This document shows, piece after piece, positions 12,401 to 24,856 of a stretch of 64,000 bases of DNA (positions within the stretch are counted from its first letter, which is position 1; the number at the start of each line of letters is the position of its first letter). Below the pieces are notes generated by a model. That model did no database searches. It had not been told where the DNA came from and was given only the letters and a program-made list of their open reading frames with translations. The stretch lies in contig CM075101.1 in assembly GCA_037576195.1 (NCBI GenBank), positions 26,474,001 to 26,538,000 on the forward strand. The letters run 5' to 3'. The stretch comes from Phytoseiulus persimilis. Taxonomy: Eukaryota; Arthropoda; Arachnida; Mesostigmata; Phytoseiidae. A program made the translations under genes and the position numbers.

Positions 12401-15400
12401 GAAATCCGTCATTCCGTTCTCGTCATTAGGTTGTTAGCGCTGAGTGAGGATGTTCTATCGGAAGAGAGTTCCTCGAGCTATGCACTCTGAAACGTCAATC
12501 AGAAGCCAACCGATAGGAACGCACTTAAAACTCCGGTTGACAAGTTCTTGGTTCGGAGCTCGCACGGGAACCCTCAACTCGAAGTTGGCAGCTGCGGTTT
12601 ACGTGAAAAGGCCAAAAGCGATTGGACCTGAAAACGTTTGACGCGTCTTCGAATTTTCTTTCAGTGGGTCGTCAGGGATGATGTGACTATCCATGATCGC
12701 TCGCGATAGACAGCGCTGACGCAATGGATATTTTCTCCTCGAGCTTAAACTCGGACCAGATCTGGGATCTCAGGGCCTGGACTGAAGCTCGCGAGAAGCG
12801 TCATTCTCTTATGCTGCTCCTCAGGTGCGTCCCGACCGGATCGAGGATCTCGTAACCTGTGGAACGACTTCTCCCGGGGTAACACGATAAATAACCCTCG
12901 CGCGATTAGAGGCCACGTTCCTGTTGTAGCGACTTTTCATTCAGTCGAGTATCGCTTCTCGCATGGCTTGTGATGTGAGCATCCACCGAGCACCCCTTCT
13001 TGGAAGAATATCTCAGATTCCAGCCTGGGTTTCTACCCTTTTCGCTGAGGTCAACTCTCGAGTTCGTTCCGGAGGTGACTCCTCGTCGGGTCGGGTCTCG
13101 ACTCCCAGGCGTTCTACACACTCAAGCTTTGTGGAGCGTCTATTTCCGGAGGGCTCCGGGAGAACACGTCGCACTGAGAGAAATAAATCAACATGCCGCA
13201 TTCAGGTTGCCCTTAATTCTCCGCTACTCAACAGTCACACACAAACGGATAAGGGTTTAGGAACGCTGCAGTGGACGTTGTCTCCTGAATGTTTCACTAT
13301 GACTAGATTGTTACAGCGAAGAGTCTCATCTCATTACTGCCCCGAGCCGAGTCGCGTTCCATCGAGCTATCCGGGAACGACCAAACGCTCAATGATACAC
13401 GCGGTCAGGAAGAGCGGGGAAAACACAGGGACTCAGCTGATGAAGGCCGACGAGAAATCGGGATTCTGCGAACCACTCTTCGTGCATTCCTACCGGGAAT
13501 CGTCAGAGGCTCTTCATCACAGTTGCGCAACTTCCGACGAATCTGTTGTTTACGAGGTTGCAGCACGTCCCACTCCAAGTTTTGTTTCCGTTTGTCGAGA
13601 CGCTCACCGAACTATCTTCGAAGTCTGGAGCTTTGAGTCGCTCAGACTACTACTTCCGGACGCGGAGCGAGAGCAGATCGTTCTCTGGATGAGCCCCGAG
13701 TCAGATGAGAGTCTCACTTTGGACCAAGGAGGCACCCAAGCGTTCGTACACACCAGCTCGCCAGGGTCACGGGGAAAAGCCAAAAAATGGCCCCAGGGAT
13801 TTGACGGATATAAATAGATGTTTTTTTTGTGCGGAGATTTTCCCGAAAGCATCAAAAATGCAGATGGCCTGCGCTCACCGACTCTCTGAGGAGAGTGTGT
13901 TAGAAATAATATTTTATTCATCGACTGCTTTAAATTCAGTTAGTGATTGGAAGGGTAAGGATTCCGTGCCCCCGCCGGGCGATCACCCTCAAGTTCATTG
14001 GAAACTGCGGCTCTCTCGGAGATGGTTGCTACTCTTTAGGAGGATTGCGTACGCCCGCCATCCGTGCTGATGATAGTGCGTTACCTTGGCCGCTCCCACC
14101 ATTTACTTTCTTGTCGGGCCCTGATCCGAATCGGTCTTTACGAGACGAGTCACTTTCTGAAGTGCGGCGCAGAGCCACCGTGATCAAAATAAGCCGCTTA
14201 CCGGTTTCCGATAAATGCATTTCGGGCGCGGAGCAAGGAACGAGCAAAGGAAAGCGAGCGGCCGAACGGTTGGGCGGCCAGGAAGCGAATCGGCCAGCGG
14301 CGTCCACATCAAACTTTGTGTGTGCGACGTGATGACCACAACCTCCTCATACACTAGATACCTCGAGCGTTATCCTCTCGTCACATCCTTCATTGTAGTG
14401 TCTCCGCTCGAAGAAGATCGTGCAAGTGAGACAGCGATGCACTTTGGTGCCAATAGGTCCTTTCTTCGAGCGTTTGTTGTCACATAGGAATCGCGAATGA
14501 CAATTTCCGAGTTTTTCCGCGCTGTTGTTGAACATTGTCGCGCGCAAATGAAACTCTTGGCTGTCCGGCGAGCCAACAGTGGCGGGAGACGACCTAGGAC
14601 TTAATGGTGACTCGATGAAGGAGCCCATGGGGTTGCACCTCCTTCACTTCCCAGAACGCTTACTCCGCTTCTCGATGCGTCGCGCTGGATATCGCGTCGG
14701 GCAACGCAGCTTCTTCAGTGCGAAACATGAATTTCCAAGGGAGTGTTTGTGGGATACATAGACATCACTCGATCCAAACTGAGATAACGATCCACCTCGG
14801 TCAAGCGTTATGTCACAGTTCGCTCAGAACATCTCCCACATGTTATTCTCCATGAAGAAGAGAATCGAAATGTTCGTAACGATGGTTCATGCGGGCGGAG
14901 AATATCACGGACAATAGTGGCGCCAAAAAATGACTGAGTGAGTGGGCGCGCACAGTCCGGAGCTCTTGAGAACTCGCGATAGATATCTCCAGAGTACTCT
15001 CTCTCTCTGTCCCTTCCACTCCATGTAATGACTCCTCATTTGAAGGCTATGAGGATCGATTCGGATGGAAAGTTTCTTCAGAGGTTCGACAACACGATTC
15101 CGGTAAACGGCATACCGTTCCTCCCGGCTCGGCAAGGCGTTGGGATTCAAGGAAGGTTTCGCGCCCAACACCGATCCTTTCAAATTGGCGCCAGAAGTTC
15201 TCACTTACCTCGGCGAGTTCGTCGAGATCGCAGAAGAGCAACAGTTGCGGTGGCTTCTCCAGGTCGTCTGTGGATAACTCGGGCTGAGTTTCCAGGATGG
15301 CCAGCTAGAGGGCGCCGACGCCGCAACAGTTTCTCTCTCACGACTACGTAAAGGTCAAGTGAATTATGCGAGTTGTACCGCTACCTCGCTCTTCCAGAGC

Positions 15401-18400
15401 TCATTTTCACTTCCAGTTCACGTTGGCCTTCCTGATAGAAGCCTCGAGCTTACCGTTCATGGAAAAAATGTGAGCTATCTACTGAACTCCCAGGATTTGC
15501 CGATCGGAATCGATCAGCTTCTAGACCGATCGGGATGGGCGAACGATACACAATCGCTGGTATGAAACAGACCCCAAAATTGGACCCGGTGCTCGGTCTG
15601 CAGTCGTACACATTAGAGGAGCTCTTCCACCAGGGCTCGATGTCGCCAGCTTCCCGGTATGATTTCCATCTAATACGCAATCTCTATGCATCGCACGATT
15701 CCTCCCCGGAGCGTCTCCATAGCAAGAACCTTGAAGCTGAACAAAGGAGCCAAGGTCTTCCGCTGAACTCTTAATTGTTTAGATTGAGCCGTCCAATATA
15801 CCAGCAGAAGACGACTCCCTTGATTGGGACTCGTGTCAGTTGGATCCGTTGTTTTCACGTCGATCAAGGTGTAGAAACTTTGCTCCTCATTGGGAGGAAG
15901 TCCAGCATCGTTCAGGGCACTTGGATCTTCCAAGAGGAGACAGCGCTATCGTTCACCTGATGCATTTTCCCCGTACAGCTCTCCGGTCAGCTTCTCTGGA
16001 TTACACCCCTTCTTACTCTTCAGTGGGCGCAATTCCACAGCGCTAGCTGACCGGGGTGTGGGCGTGAGTAAATACCGAACACCACTGGTGCATAGGTAGC
16101 CGCGTATTCGCCAGCGAGTAGTCCATCCGGACCCCTAACGTCGAGGGTGATCGCGTACTGAATTTCAGAGTCTTGCATCCGCTCCTCTCGTCAATGTTTC
16201 ACTGATCGAAAGCAACGTTTTCTTTCAAGTGTTCAGGTCAAGATCTCAAACGATTCCCTCGATGTGGCTCGGGATGATTTGAGCAGAGGATCTCCGTTCC
16301 CGAACTCACGCCGAGCCCACAAGTCGGAGGAGGAGGTGACAGCGTGAGCTGCCCGGAAAATCTGGTTCAGCGCCTGTCTACCTCACACATTTGGTGTTAC
16401 AAACGTGCACTGCAATGAAACTCTGCCCGCCGTGAGTTCAAACGCATGTGATTCTTCTCGGCGGACACCGAGCGTGGGGACACAAGCGAAGAAATCCTTC
16501 CTGGCCAACGAAATTAACACCAGAAAAGGTTTCGACGAAGACAGAGAGCCTCATCAGCACGTTGCCCCTACCAGGAGGGCTGAGCGTGTGACGACACGGA
16601 ATGAAATGTCCCATTTGACTGAAGAATAGATCGAAGGACTCTCTGCCGTATGCCCTGTACGATCCCCTGACTCTCAGCAGAGATGATTGAGCACAATTAT
16701 TTAGGTGAGCCTTGAATGTCGACGAATTAAGCGCGACGCAGTCTGATTGTGAGAAGACCAATGCCATGCATCAGCGCCATCCGAGTCTGATTCCCCCGAC
16801 GACGATCGAACCGGTCACACGGAGAAAAACAGTTTCTGTCTACTAGTCCCCGCAGAATCCGCTGTTGCGTTCTCGAGATCAACCTCGGATTCAAAGAAGT
16901 CACCAGCACTCCATCAGAAAAAAAGCTGCAGGGATTCGAGGTCGCTGAGTTTCCCTCCCGGTTGGTGTTGATATGGAGCGACGTTTCATGCTCGTAGCAA
17001 TTAGCTCGGCGTTGAGAGAGGCCCAACTCCACAGGTGGAACGCAACTCCGAGGGTGGATCCGTTACCTACTCGCAATGTTTGAGACATAATCCTCCGCGG
17101 TTCTTCCAGAGTTCGCACGCAGATTTCCCGACACATTTCCATCGAAGTGTTCCGGTCTACTCGTACGAAAAATCTTGGAACGCCGTGGTAGAGAGTTTCC
17201 TTCCGGATCACCTCCAAATAGAACCCGTAGTCGTGGATATCGAGAGGATCCCTCCCATGATCGCTCGAAGGCAGACGGAAGCCATTGGGGACATCGCCCC
17301 GAATAAGATCCTGTGCAAGCGAATATGAGTGTGAGGGAGTTGTGTGAAGAGGCGTCGATCCGATAGCTGTGAATCCCGCCAGTACTTCGGTTCTCCGTAG
17401 CACTGGGAACTCGCCGAGATCCTCGACATTGGTTCCGCGTTGAAAGCGCGTCATCCGGGCCGATCTATTAGACGGCCGCCATGAACCATATAGAACAGGG
17501 AGATATCGCCTCAAATTGGTATTGACGAGGCCTTCAAAATGCGTCGGTCCGAGAGGCGGAGTGTTGATAATGATCTGCGGAAGCCAAGCTTCTAAGAGTG
17601 TTGGTATACGTCGACATCGGTCACCGGAATGTTCGGAGAAACCCGACTCGCTCCAGGTGATTGGGCCCTGAGTTTGCATGCACCGTTCCTGATCGGGACC
17701 GGGAGGTTCCATTCTGCTTCACGGTGATCCGCAGCTTATCCCGGGAAGACTATCTCACTGAGCTGGGTACTCTTGGACTACGAGGCACTCGTTGAAAGTT
17801 TTAGCTCAGAGATGAGCGAATCAAACTAGTCGAAGAAGCTCGATTCGATCTCATGTTCGTCTCCTCTAGCGGCACGCAAAGTTCGCTATGTTCTACAATA
17901 GCTCGTCTCCATTCAAAACATTGAATTGCTCGACGTGCAGCAGGGCTGCCCGCAAATTCTTCGGCTAGAGCGTCCTGTTGTCTGGGAAGCGGCGGGAACC
18001 TTACTTCGAACTTACGATGCATTTTTCGCACAGAACTTCGATGGGGAAACTTATTCCGAATCCGAGGTCATCCAGCAGGCTGCCGCCCGAAAAATCAGCG
18101 AGTCCGCATCCGATGCGCTGCTCCACCGCAGATAGGATGGAGAGGGAGTGTACGTTCTTCACAAACCCGAAGACGTCTCAGAAGGACGTCCGCGTTTCAG
18201 CCTCAGACGCATTCCAAGATCATAATGATTGGAGCTTGGAAGTTCAGGAACTATCCATCAATCATTATCAACCAATTCAGTGTTCCATGGGTGGATGAAT
18301 CGATAGATTGATGTATCATTCATTATGGCCATATTGAAGTCAATGGGAGGTTTTTTTCTTCTCATTTTGGTATTTGATAGAGTCGGTTTGAAAATCTCTT

Positions 18401-18794
18401 CGGACACCAGGGATCGGGCTGTTGGGGCTTACTCTATCTTTGAGGGGTTTCCTCAAAAAAAACACCTATCTCTGCCTTGTAGGAGCCGGGGACTCGAGCC
18501 GCAAGGAGCCGTTCGGCATCGCTTCCGAACTCCCGTTGGCGCTGCATGCAGAGCAACACATACTCCATATCTGCGTTGTTGAGTTCTCATCCGTGTGATG
18601 GCTCGCCTATGGGGCGCTTAGCCAAAGTCGTTGATTTTGTGGTCGGCCTGGGCGGGATCGCTTTAGCGGTTACCCCGCCCTCCCCTTCCCGAGATCTCCT
18701 CCCGTTGCATTCACCGGAGCGATCTCATCCTCCCTATGGAGCCCATGGGGCCACACTATGGGCGAGCGCAGTCCATTCAATGTTCTCTTCGTTT
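9432..18794. other. Long interval without a nameable gene
   Basis: I see several stretches open in two or three frames and some plausible splice-flanked pieces, but nothing I can identify. Around 15.1-16.05 kb (+ strand) there are short candidate exons. One near 15.1-15.26 kb includes FAPNTDPFKLAPEVLTYLGE, and others end at donors near 15470, 15559 and 15657. The last of these would join an open stretch starting at 15777. All three frames of that last stretch are open, so the reading is not decided. A minus-strand frame of 270 codons (16900-17712) is also open, but the plus strand is open beneath it. Treat this interval as unresolved, not empty. Confidence 0.4.
12963..13817 (+). CDS. Longest open frame in the window, unrecognised
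   Basis: This frame is open for 284 codons from ATG to TAG. The product is rich in Ser, Arg and Thr, has no signal peptide, membrane segment or motif that I recognise, and has no clear splice partners. A second plus-strand frame and parts of the minus strand are open in the same region, which suggests a stop-poor stretch. A frame of this length can occur by chance in 64 kb. I list it only because it is the longest and would be predicted by simple gene finders. Confidence 0.15.
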   Translation: MACDVSIHRAPLLGRISQIPAWVSTLFAEVNSRVRSGGDSSSGRVSTPRRSTHSSFVERLFPEGSGRTRRTERNKSTCRIQVALNSPLLNSHTQTDKGLGTLQWTLSPECFTMTRLLQRRVSSHYCPEPSRVPSSYPGTTKRSMIHAVRKSGENTGTQLMKADEKSGFCEPLFVHSYRESSEALHHSCATSDESVVYEVAARPTPSFVSVCRDAHRTIFEVWSFESLRLLLPDAEREQIVLWMSPESDESLTLDQGGTQAFVHTSSPGSRGKAKKWPQGFDGYK

Positions 18795-19451
18795 CTATGC
18801 TGTCACTGCTACGATGTGTGCATATACGTGAATCACCATGCTCACACAGTTGGCTGCTGCGCAGTCGTCGTCATTTGTTGCGGCGGGAACTGGGAATCGT
18901 GAAAGGCGCTGTTGGCCGAGTCTTCCTTTTCTCGCCATGATTTTGCCGAATGTCTTCGTCGCTGAAATCCACGTTCCTTTATCCACGACCATCTTGGTGA
19001 TGACCGCTGGGACATCGGCTCCTTTGGAGAGACTTCTTCTCAGTTGTCGGAAGGCTCCACATCGTAGAAGAGTGTGTTCTACCGTGTCTTCTTCTCCGGT
19101 CGTGCAGTTTGCACATGTCGGCGACGGCGCTTTTCCTATCCGATGTAGATATTCTTGGAAGTCGCCATGTCCTGTGAGTATCTGCGTCGAGTGATAAGTG
19201 AGTTCTCCATGCTTCCTCTCGCACCAAGACCGAACATTCGGCACGCAAGCATATGTCCATCTCCCATGGGTGTCCACATCCCAGGCAGCTTGCCAGGCCG
19301 CATGTGTGTCTTCTTTGATTTCATCGTCCTTCCGATATTCCTGTTCTCCCAGGTCGGAAACGTGGGCTGCGTCCCGTATCTTGTGCTCATTCCAGATTAT
19401 GGCGCGCTCCCGAGCTAGGAATCGGGAATGGGAGGTATTGGGTGCGTACAA
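18795..19451 (-). mobile_element. R1-type non-LTR retrotransposon (LINE), 3' coding fragment
   Basis: The 218-codon minus-strand frame matches the region that follows the reverse transcriptase in R1-clade LINEs. It has the layout W..AW....HGRWTYACVP..RSWCERKHGEL, then TQ(I)LTGHGDFQEYLHRIGK. Next comes a zinc-knuckle-like C-x2-C-x9-H-x4-C (CANC...EHTLLRC), and then a tail resembling the family's TFGKIMARKGRLGQQR region. The catalytic RT (with its YADD-type box) and the endonuclease are absent, so this is a 5'-truncated or internally broken copy. The open frame runs into the left arm of the foldback that starts at 19438. The 3' end is not clear; a T-run near 18352 on the + strand could mark the poly(A). 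Confidence 0.75.
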
Positions 19452-20462
19452 AACTTCTGAGCGCTACACTTTGACAGCTCATAACTCCGCTTCAAGATGG
19501 TGCAGGATGGTAACGTACTCAAAATACGCAGAATTTAGTCAGCTTTCAGATGCTCCCGATTTCGTTCTGATTCAACACCTACAGTTTTACTGAAATGGTC
19601 GAAAATCGAAAAATCGCGATTTTTCGATTCCAGCGAAACTAAGATCATGACCCCCTGTTTTCTCTTTGGAATCCTGGAGTTCGTCGAAATTTGAGCTGTC
19701 TCAAAAAAATAAACTGAGCGATTCGGCCGCTACGCGGAGATATCGGCCTCGGAAGTTTCGATTCCCAGCGCTTTCGGTCCATGTTGAGTGTAGGTAAGAT
19801 ATGGGCCATCTAAGAGAATGCTCTATCTTCCTCAAAAAACGCGCCTATTCGAGATGCCACAGAGCTTATCTTATAGCCGGGTATAAGGCTGCGAAAACAT
19901 GTCGTCTGATCCAATCTTTGGCTCTTCACCCATAGCTCCGGATTGCGACTCGGAATCACAAACTTCAGTCCCGCTGGCTGAGCCGTCCCATGCCTGGCAC
20001 CGGCACGATTTTCTTTGGAAAGTATTGGAGAGCTTGAACTTGAATCAGATGACATGTTTTCGAAGCCTTGAACCCAGCTGTAAGATGTGCTATGCGGCAT
20101 CTTGAATTGGCTCGTTTCTTTTGGGAAGATAGAGCATTTTTTGAGCAGGCCCATATTTTTCCTTTTCACTCAACATAGGCCGAGAGGGCAAAAATCGAAA
20201 GTTCCGAGGCCGATATCTTCCCTTTGCAGCGGCTGAATCGCTCGGTTTTTTTGAACGTCTCAATTTTCGACGAACTTCATGATTCCGGAGAGAAAACTTG
20301 GGGTTGTTTTCTCAGTTTGCCGGTGTTGGCAGGCCGCTCGTTGAATGAAAAAAGCTGACTGAATTCCTAGTATTTTGAGAACTTTTACATCGTTCTGCGA
20401 CTTCTGGAAGTGGAGTTATGAGCTGTCAAAGTTTAGCGCTCAGAACTTACGGACGCACCAAA
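19438..20462. repeat. One-kilobase foldback: two inverted copies of a ~0.45 kb repeat
   Basis: The left arm (19438-19926) and the right arm (about 20026-20462, read on the opposite strand) align along almost their whole length. Shared blocks include GGTGCGT at both outer ends, ACTTTGACAGCTCATAACTC, GATATCGGCCTCGGAA and GCTCTATCTTCC, and the copies have diverged by scattered substitutions and indels. The left arm is about 50 nt longer because of an extra stretch near 19.59-19.64 kb that is itself a hairpin (aaaatcgcgatttt). A spacer of about 100 nt separates the arms. I found no clear target-site duplication. It could be a foldback transposon or two head-to-head insertions of one repeat. Confidence 0.8.
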
Positions 20463-21120
20463 GATAGAATGATGGATGCCTGATCTTCCAAGCTCTCCAA
20501 GAGGTCTCTTGAGCAACGTGGCGCCGAAGTACGATCTAAGCTGGGTGAGAGAAGAGCTTAGAGTCCGAAAGCGTTCTTCCCGATCGAGATCCAGCCATGA
20601 GAGCTTTCCTTCCTCTTCGGAAATGTGCGAACGGACAGCAATTTTCATGATTTCTAGACGTTCGGTCCGATTTGTCGGGTTCCGGCTATCTAACTTGACG
20701 GGACACGGCTCGGAGAGCAAGACCATGTTACCTCGACCTCTTTGTTGTAAGCTCACGTGGAGCGATGAGTCGTCGCCCTCCGATGTGCACACGCTCTGAA
20801 CCAGGGTAGAGACAGACGGGCCGTTCCCAAAAGTCCACTGTTCGGGGTTACGGAGCGAATCCCGAGTGAAGATGTTCTGCGTGAGGGCGCGATACGCTTG
20901 TCCGGTCGTATTTCGGATGAGTCCGAGAATAGAATTACGATTTTCATTATAGCAATGCTTGGACGAATCTACAGAGAAGTTATCTCGGAACGGAAGCTCA
21001 AAGACATTCATTCCAAACCGTCGGACATATCCATGGACATGATCCCGGTTTGGAACCTCAACCGCCGACAGAACGATTCGATGTTCTAAGGATAGATTAC
21101 ACAATCGGGAACATCCATCA
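20463..21120 (-). CDS. Open stretch between two repeats, unrecognised
   Basis: The minus strand is open for most of this interval; the frame runs from about 21212 to 20433. The product has a balanced composition, with pieces such as FGMNVFELPFRDNF and QAYRALTQNIF. I do not recognise a family. The nominal start lies inside the neighbouring 875 bp element and the end lies inside the foldback arm, so only the middle could be an original exon. It may be host gene, remnant transposon coding sequence or chance. Confidence 0.2.
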
Positions 21121-21124
21121 TCAG

Positions 21125-21621
21125 CTGAGCTCCCATATGTCCGGATATGTCTTTTTCCGCCCGTTTGTCCGGTTTTCAGGCAACCGAGAAAATGTCCGGT
21201 TCTCAGGCTCACAGATCGAGGGGTCGAACATGGATTTGAATGAACCTCGCCGTCGGAGAAATCGTTTTTTTTTAGAGCAACAGAGCGCGGAATGATTCCG
21301 GGATTGTTGGGGGATGAGTGAGGAGCGGCCTTCCAACAGCCGGAATATCGGTCCTGAGCCAGTGATCACAGGCTGGGTACATTTCTGAGTGTCACATTCC
21401 ACCCTCATGAAAGTTTTGAGGAAATCGAATCGTTCATCTTGGAGATTCAAGCGAAACACGCTGACAGCTCGTCGCTGAAATCCTCAGTCAGTCTAGGTGG
21501 ATTTGATTGCGAGATTTTCAGAAGCCCCACATCGACATACTGAGCTCGACTCAGAGAACTCTCAGACGTCCTCTCGCGAACCGGCTCAAAGGAATTGTGG
21601 GCAAGAATCCCGATTCCGAGA

Positions 21622-21658
<37 letters not shown>

Positions 21659-21999
21659 CCAAAGTGTTTAAACGCGCCATCCTCTCTAATGTGGAAGTGG
21701 AGCCATCCTTTTCCATTTACGAGAACCTCTTTTACGACAGGAAACTAAATATTTCACGATCAAACATGAACAGGCTCTATCGATACAGTTTTCGAGGACC
21801 TACTTTTCGACGAGTGAAGGACCTGTGACGGTACCCAAGCTTGCCCGATCAAAGAGTTCCTCATTCAACGCTCCCACGTGCTTGATTCAACCGGAGAATG
21901 TCCGTTTGCATGTCCGTCTCCTTGTTCGGTTCCAGGTAATATGTCCGCCGGACAAATGTCCGTTTTTCGCAAGAAAATGGCCGGTCATATGATAGCTCT
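21125..21999. mobile_element. Non-autonomous DNA element, 875 bp, with 9 bp target duplication
   Basis: Identical 9 bp direct repeats CATCATCAG flank the element at 21116-21124 and 22000-22008. Just inside are imperfect terminal inverted repeats: CTGAGCTCCCATATGTCCGG at the left, and AGAGCTATCATATGACCGG read inward from the right. Both sub-terminal regions (about 21138-21205 and 21897-21978) carry many short ATGTCCG / GTCCGG copies, which look like clustered transposase-binding sites. A 9 bp duplication is typical of Mutator-like elements. No transposase is visible inside, and a (GA)16 run sits in the middle. The superfamily is inferred from the duplication length alone. Confidence 0.65.
21625..21656. 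repeat. (GA)16 microsatellite
   Basis: This is an uninterrupted GA dinucleotide run inside the 875 bp element. It creates spurious Arg-Glu and Ser-Leu open frames on the two strands. Confidence 0.97.
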
Positions 22000-22009
22000 C
22001 ATCATCAGT

Positions 22010-24856
22010 CATAATGTCCTCCGAGAACCATTCAGATGACTATCAGGATGGTTGAATCCTGAGCTCTTCCGCTTGACTGGTTATCTTGAATCGTCCAGCG
22101 TTCCGTCCATCGACTCAGGTGCTTCGGACTGACAGACGGTGATCGATGAATGACGCTGAGTTTTTCAAGCTCCGATGGGGAGGATAACATTGTCGTTCCT
22201 CTGCTCATCAAATTCATTCGTGCGTTTCGTTCCTTTTGGCTTTCGGTCACGGATTTGAATGATATCTGTTGGGTGGGGTTCCCCATCGGAAAAGAAGAAT
22301 ACATGCCCAGTCGGGCTCATGAGGCGGGTTGTATAAGTTCGCTGATCCTGCATTCTGTTACATCCGTCATACATTTTCCACAATGCGTTAGAATGCCTCC
22401 GAAATGGGAAACTTCAGAGTGAATTCATCAAACCCACTTCCTCGGGGTTGACCACTTTCTAATTGGTGTCATATTATGCCGCCCTGTAGTGCGAATACAA
22501 TGCACTAGATATCTTCAAAAAAAATTCGGAGGTCAAGGTTAAAAAACTGAAAAGCTGATTTTGGTCGCCGCGAAATGATCGGGTTTCATTCTCAAACTCC
22601 AGAATTTTTGATGGTGACAGGCCCCAAGCAAGAGAAAATCGTGTTCTGAGCCGTGGAACACACGCAATCACCCGCGCAGACTCCCAAGAGCATGATCAGA
22701 TCGATCCCGGAATCACCCGCCCGGACTCCTAAAACCATGCCCCGATGGATACCGGAATCACCCATCCGGACCCCAAAAGTATGCTCATATCGATCCCAGT
22801 ATCACCCGCCCGGACGCCCGAAATCATGCTCAGATGGATTCCAGAATCAGGCGCTCTGGTACCTATCGAGCGAAAAAGAGGCATTCTGAGACTTCGAATG
22901 ACTCTCAGCGTCCCTTTTTCCGAGTGAGAGAGGACCTCTTGGTCATGGATCCTGATCGACGTAGCACCCCACGGAAGCTCTCCATGGTGGCAGTCTCCGC
23001 ACAACCAGCGCACAAATTCTGACGCAACACTCTTTCCTGACTAAAAAAAATTGAAAGCACAGCTATCAACAGGGCAAGGTTGAATTTTCCGATCTTGCAA
23101 GACCCTTATACCTATATGTCAGACAAACTGTTGCCAGACTGGGTATCACCGTTCCTATCAATTCAGAATCCATCCGAGAAACATTCGGGGAGTCGTTGAC
23201 TGCCTCATCTCCTTCGCGTGTATCCACACTTCTCGATTCGTTTGGGGCGCGGAATTTAAGACTGCCTCCAACTCAGATGGATCATCAGTTTGAGGCAAAA
23301 CTAATCGAGCTCCATCCTATCCGGTTCGAGAACAACGATACCTTCCTTTGGTTTTGATCCCCCGCTTGGTTTTTCATATTTTCATTGTCGACCGTCTTAT
23401 CAGCCGCCAGCTTCCGTACGTTCCATCCCAGTCCACGATATCCACGGAATATCTGTTCCGGAAGCGCTCTTCGGGAAGACTATCGGGACCCGAGTGGAAT
23501 GAATCTAGTTTGATCGCCACAAATCCTCCTGTATCGAAAAGTTGAAATCAGAGTAAGCAGGAGATGCCTCCGAGAATATTTTTGGGACTTCCTGTTTTCC
23601 AGTCAAGCTCTGATCCCCGCAAAGACCGGTATACACCAATGGATTCCAGATCGATTTCAACGATCTCACAAGTAAGAGATCCCCTGGGTCACATGAATGG
23701 CGAGTCGGTCTTTTGAATCACGTTGGGCTATACATATCATTCCGAAAACCCGGCTGGAATAGCCATTGCAAGCTCAGAAAAACTCTGTCTGGTTCATATT
23801 CGACGCAAGTTGGGAATTCTCAGAAGCCATTGAGCTCTGTTATTATCGACTTTCTCGATGTCAGTATATCCATCGAGTCACAGAATCGCGCATGGTTCGG
23901 CTTCCCTTCATCTACATATACCGGGATATGCATCATCTCTAAAGCGGAGAGAGATGATCTCGGGTCTGGCTTCACGAAATGCGCTCCTCTCATTTATTTT
24001 CCCAGGAGACATTCATTTTACCCCTAACTGAGACATGACAGCCTTGCTCAGCGGCGAATGGTTCCCAAGATAGAACAGGGGGAGAGAATGCAGGGTACCA
24101 TGGATGAGAACTAAGAGGGCAGGTTTCAGAGAGCAGCCCTCGAGCACCTCGTTGAAGGAACTTCTTCTGAAAGTGGGAAATCAGCTGTCGTGCCTATCTG
24201 ACTGCACGTTCACGTTGCACAGCGTTCGTCGAGTTCTTTCGATCATAACAGAACTCTGTTATTGTCGTGGAACTCCGAGAACTGGCCAACGTTTCACCGA
24301 TGAGAGCCTCGTTTGGAACTGGGGAAGTATGAGACTGGAAAAGCCTCATTGATTTAGCGCAGGTGGTGCAATGTCAACCGAAATCATAGCTCCGGGTGAG
24401 TGCCTCGATGAGTTCCGAATGAGGTCGCTCGCTCGCTCTAATGAGAATGTAGAATCTGGGCCTGGTCTCTCAACCGGATCTCAACTCGTGATTACGTCAA
24501 TAGTAGTTGATGAGCTTGAGGTTATCGGAGAGGGGATCAATCGAGTCAGAGACTGCCCAAACAAAGAAGAACACGAGTCATGCAGAGCGCAATCCGAAGA
24601 GCAGAGGGCTGAAGATATTGGAGCTCACGCACGGAAGGTCGATGTCTTCGAGCAATTCGAGCGGTGTACGTTCATCATGATTTCGCTTCTTTGATCGTCC
24701 CTTGTTTGAAGAGCTTTTCCTCCTCCATCAAATCAAAATAGCTTTGTCTTTCTTTTGCGCACATATGCCAATAGTTTTCAGGGGAAAACTCTTCTCCGGG
24801 GATGGTGCCACGGAAGAACAGCTGAATGTTCATGGCGATCAATCCAATGATCTCAG
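22010..24856. other. Interval with a minisatellite but no defined gene
   Basis: Apart from the 45 bp array at 22666-22850, this stretch holds open pieces on the + strand that could be upstream exons of the gene at 24857-26014. Examples are about 23053-23356, which follows an acceptor-like gaaagcacag, and about 24371-24660, which ends at the possible donor GAGCG|gtacgt. Two frames are open in the first of these, so I cannot fix a model. Confidence 0.4.
22666..22850. repeat. 45 bp tandem repeat, about four units
   Basis: Units start at 22666, 22711, 22756 and about 22801. On the minus strand each begins near GGGTGATTCCGG, followed by ATCGATCTGATCATGCTC, with substitutions. The same unit type recurs at 29241-29583 and 35319-35520. 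Because 45 is a multiple of three, one frame stays open and reads as a 15-residue repeat (SPARTPK...IPE). This need not mean that it is coding. Confidence 0.8.

Noticed and set aside
16900..17712. 270-codon minus-strand frame
   Set aside because: The plus strand is open beneath it, no family or splice context is recognisable, and pieces resembling receptor lobes were too weak to claim.
18475..18510. B-box-like GGACTCGAGCC word, considered as a tRNA or SINE head
   Set aside because: No cloverleaf or A box could be built around it.
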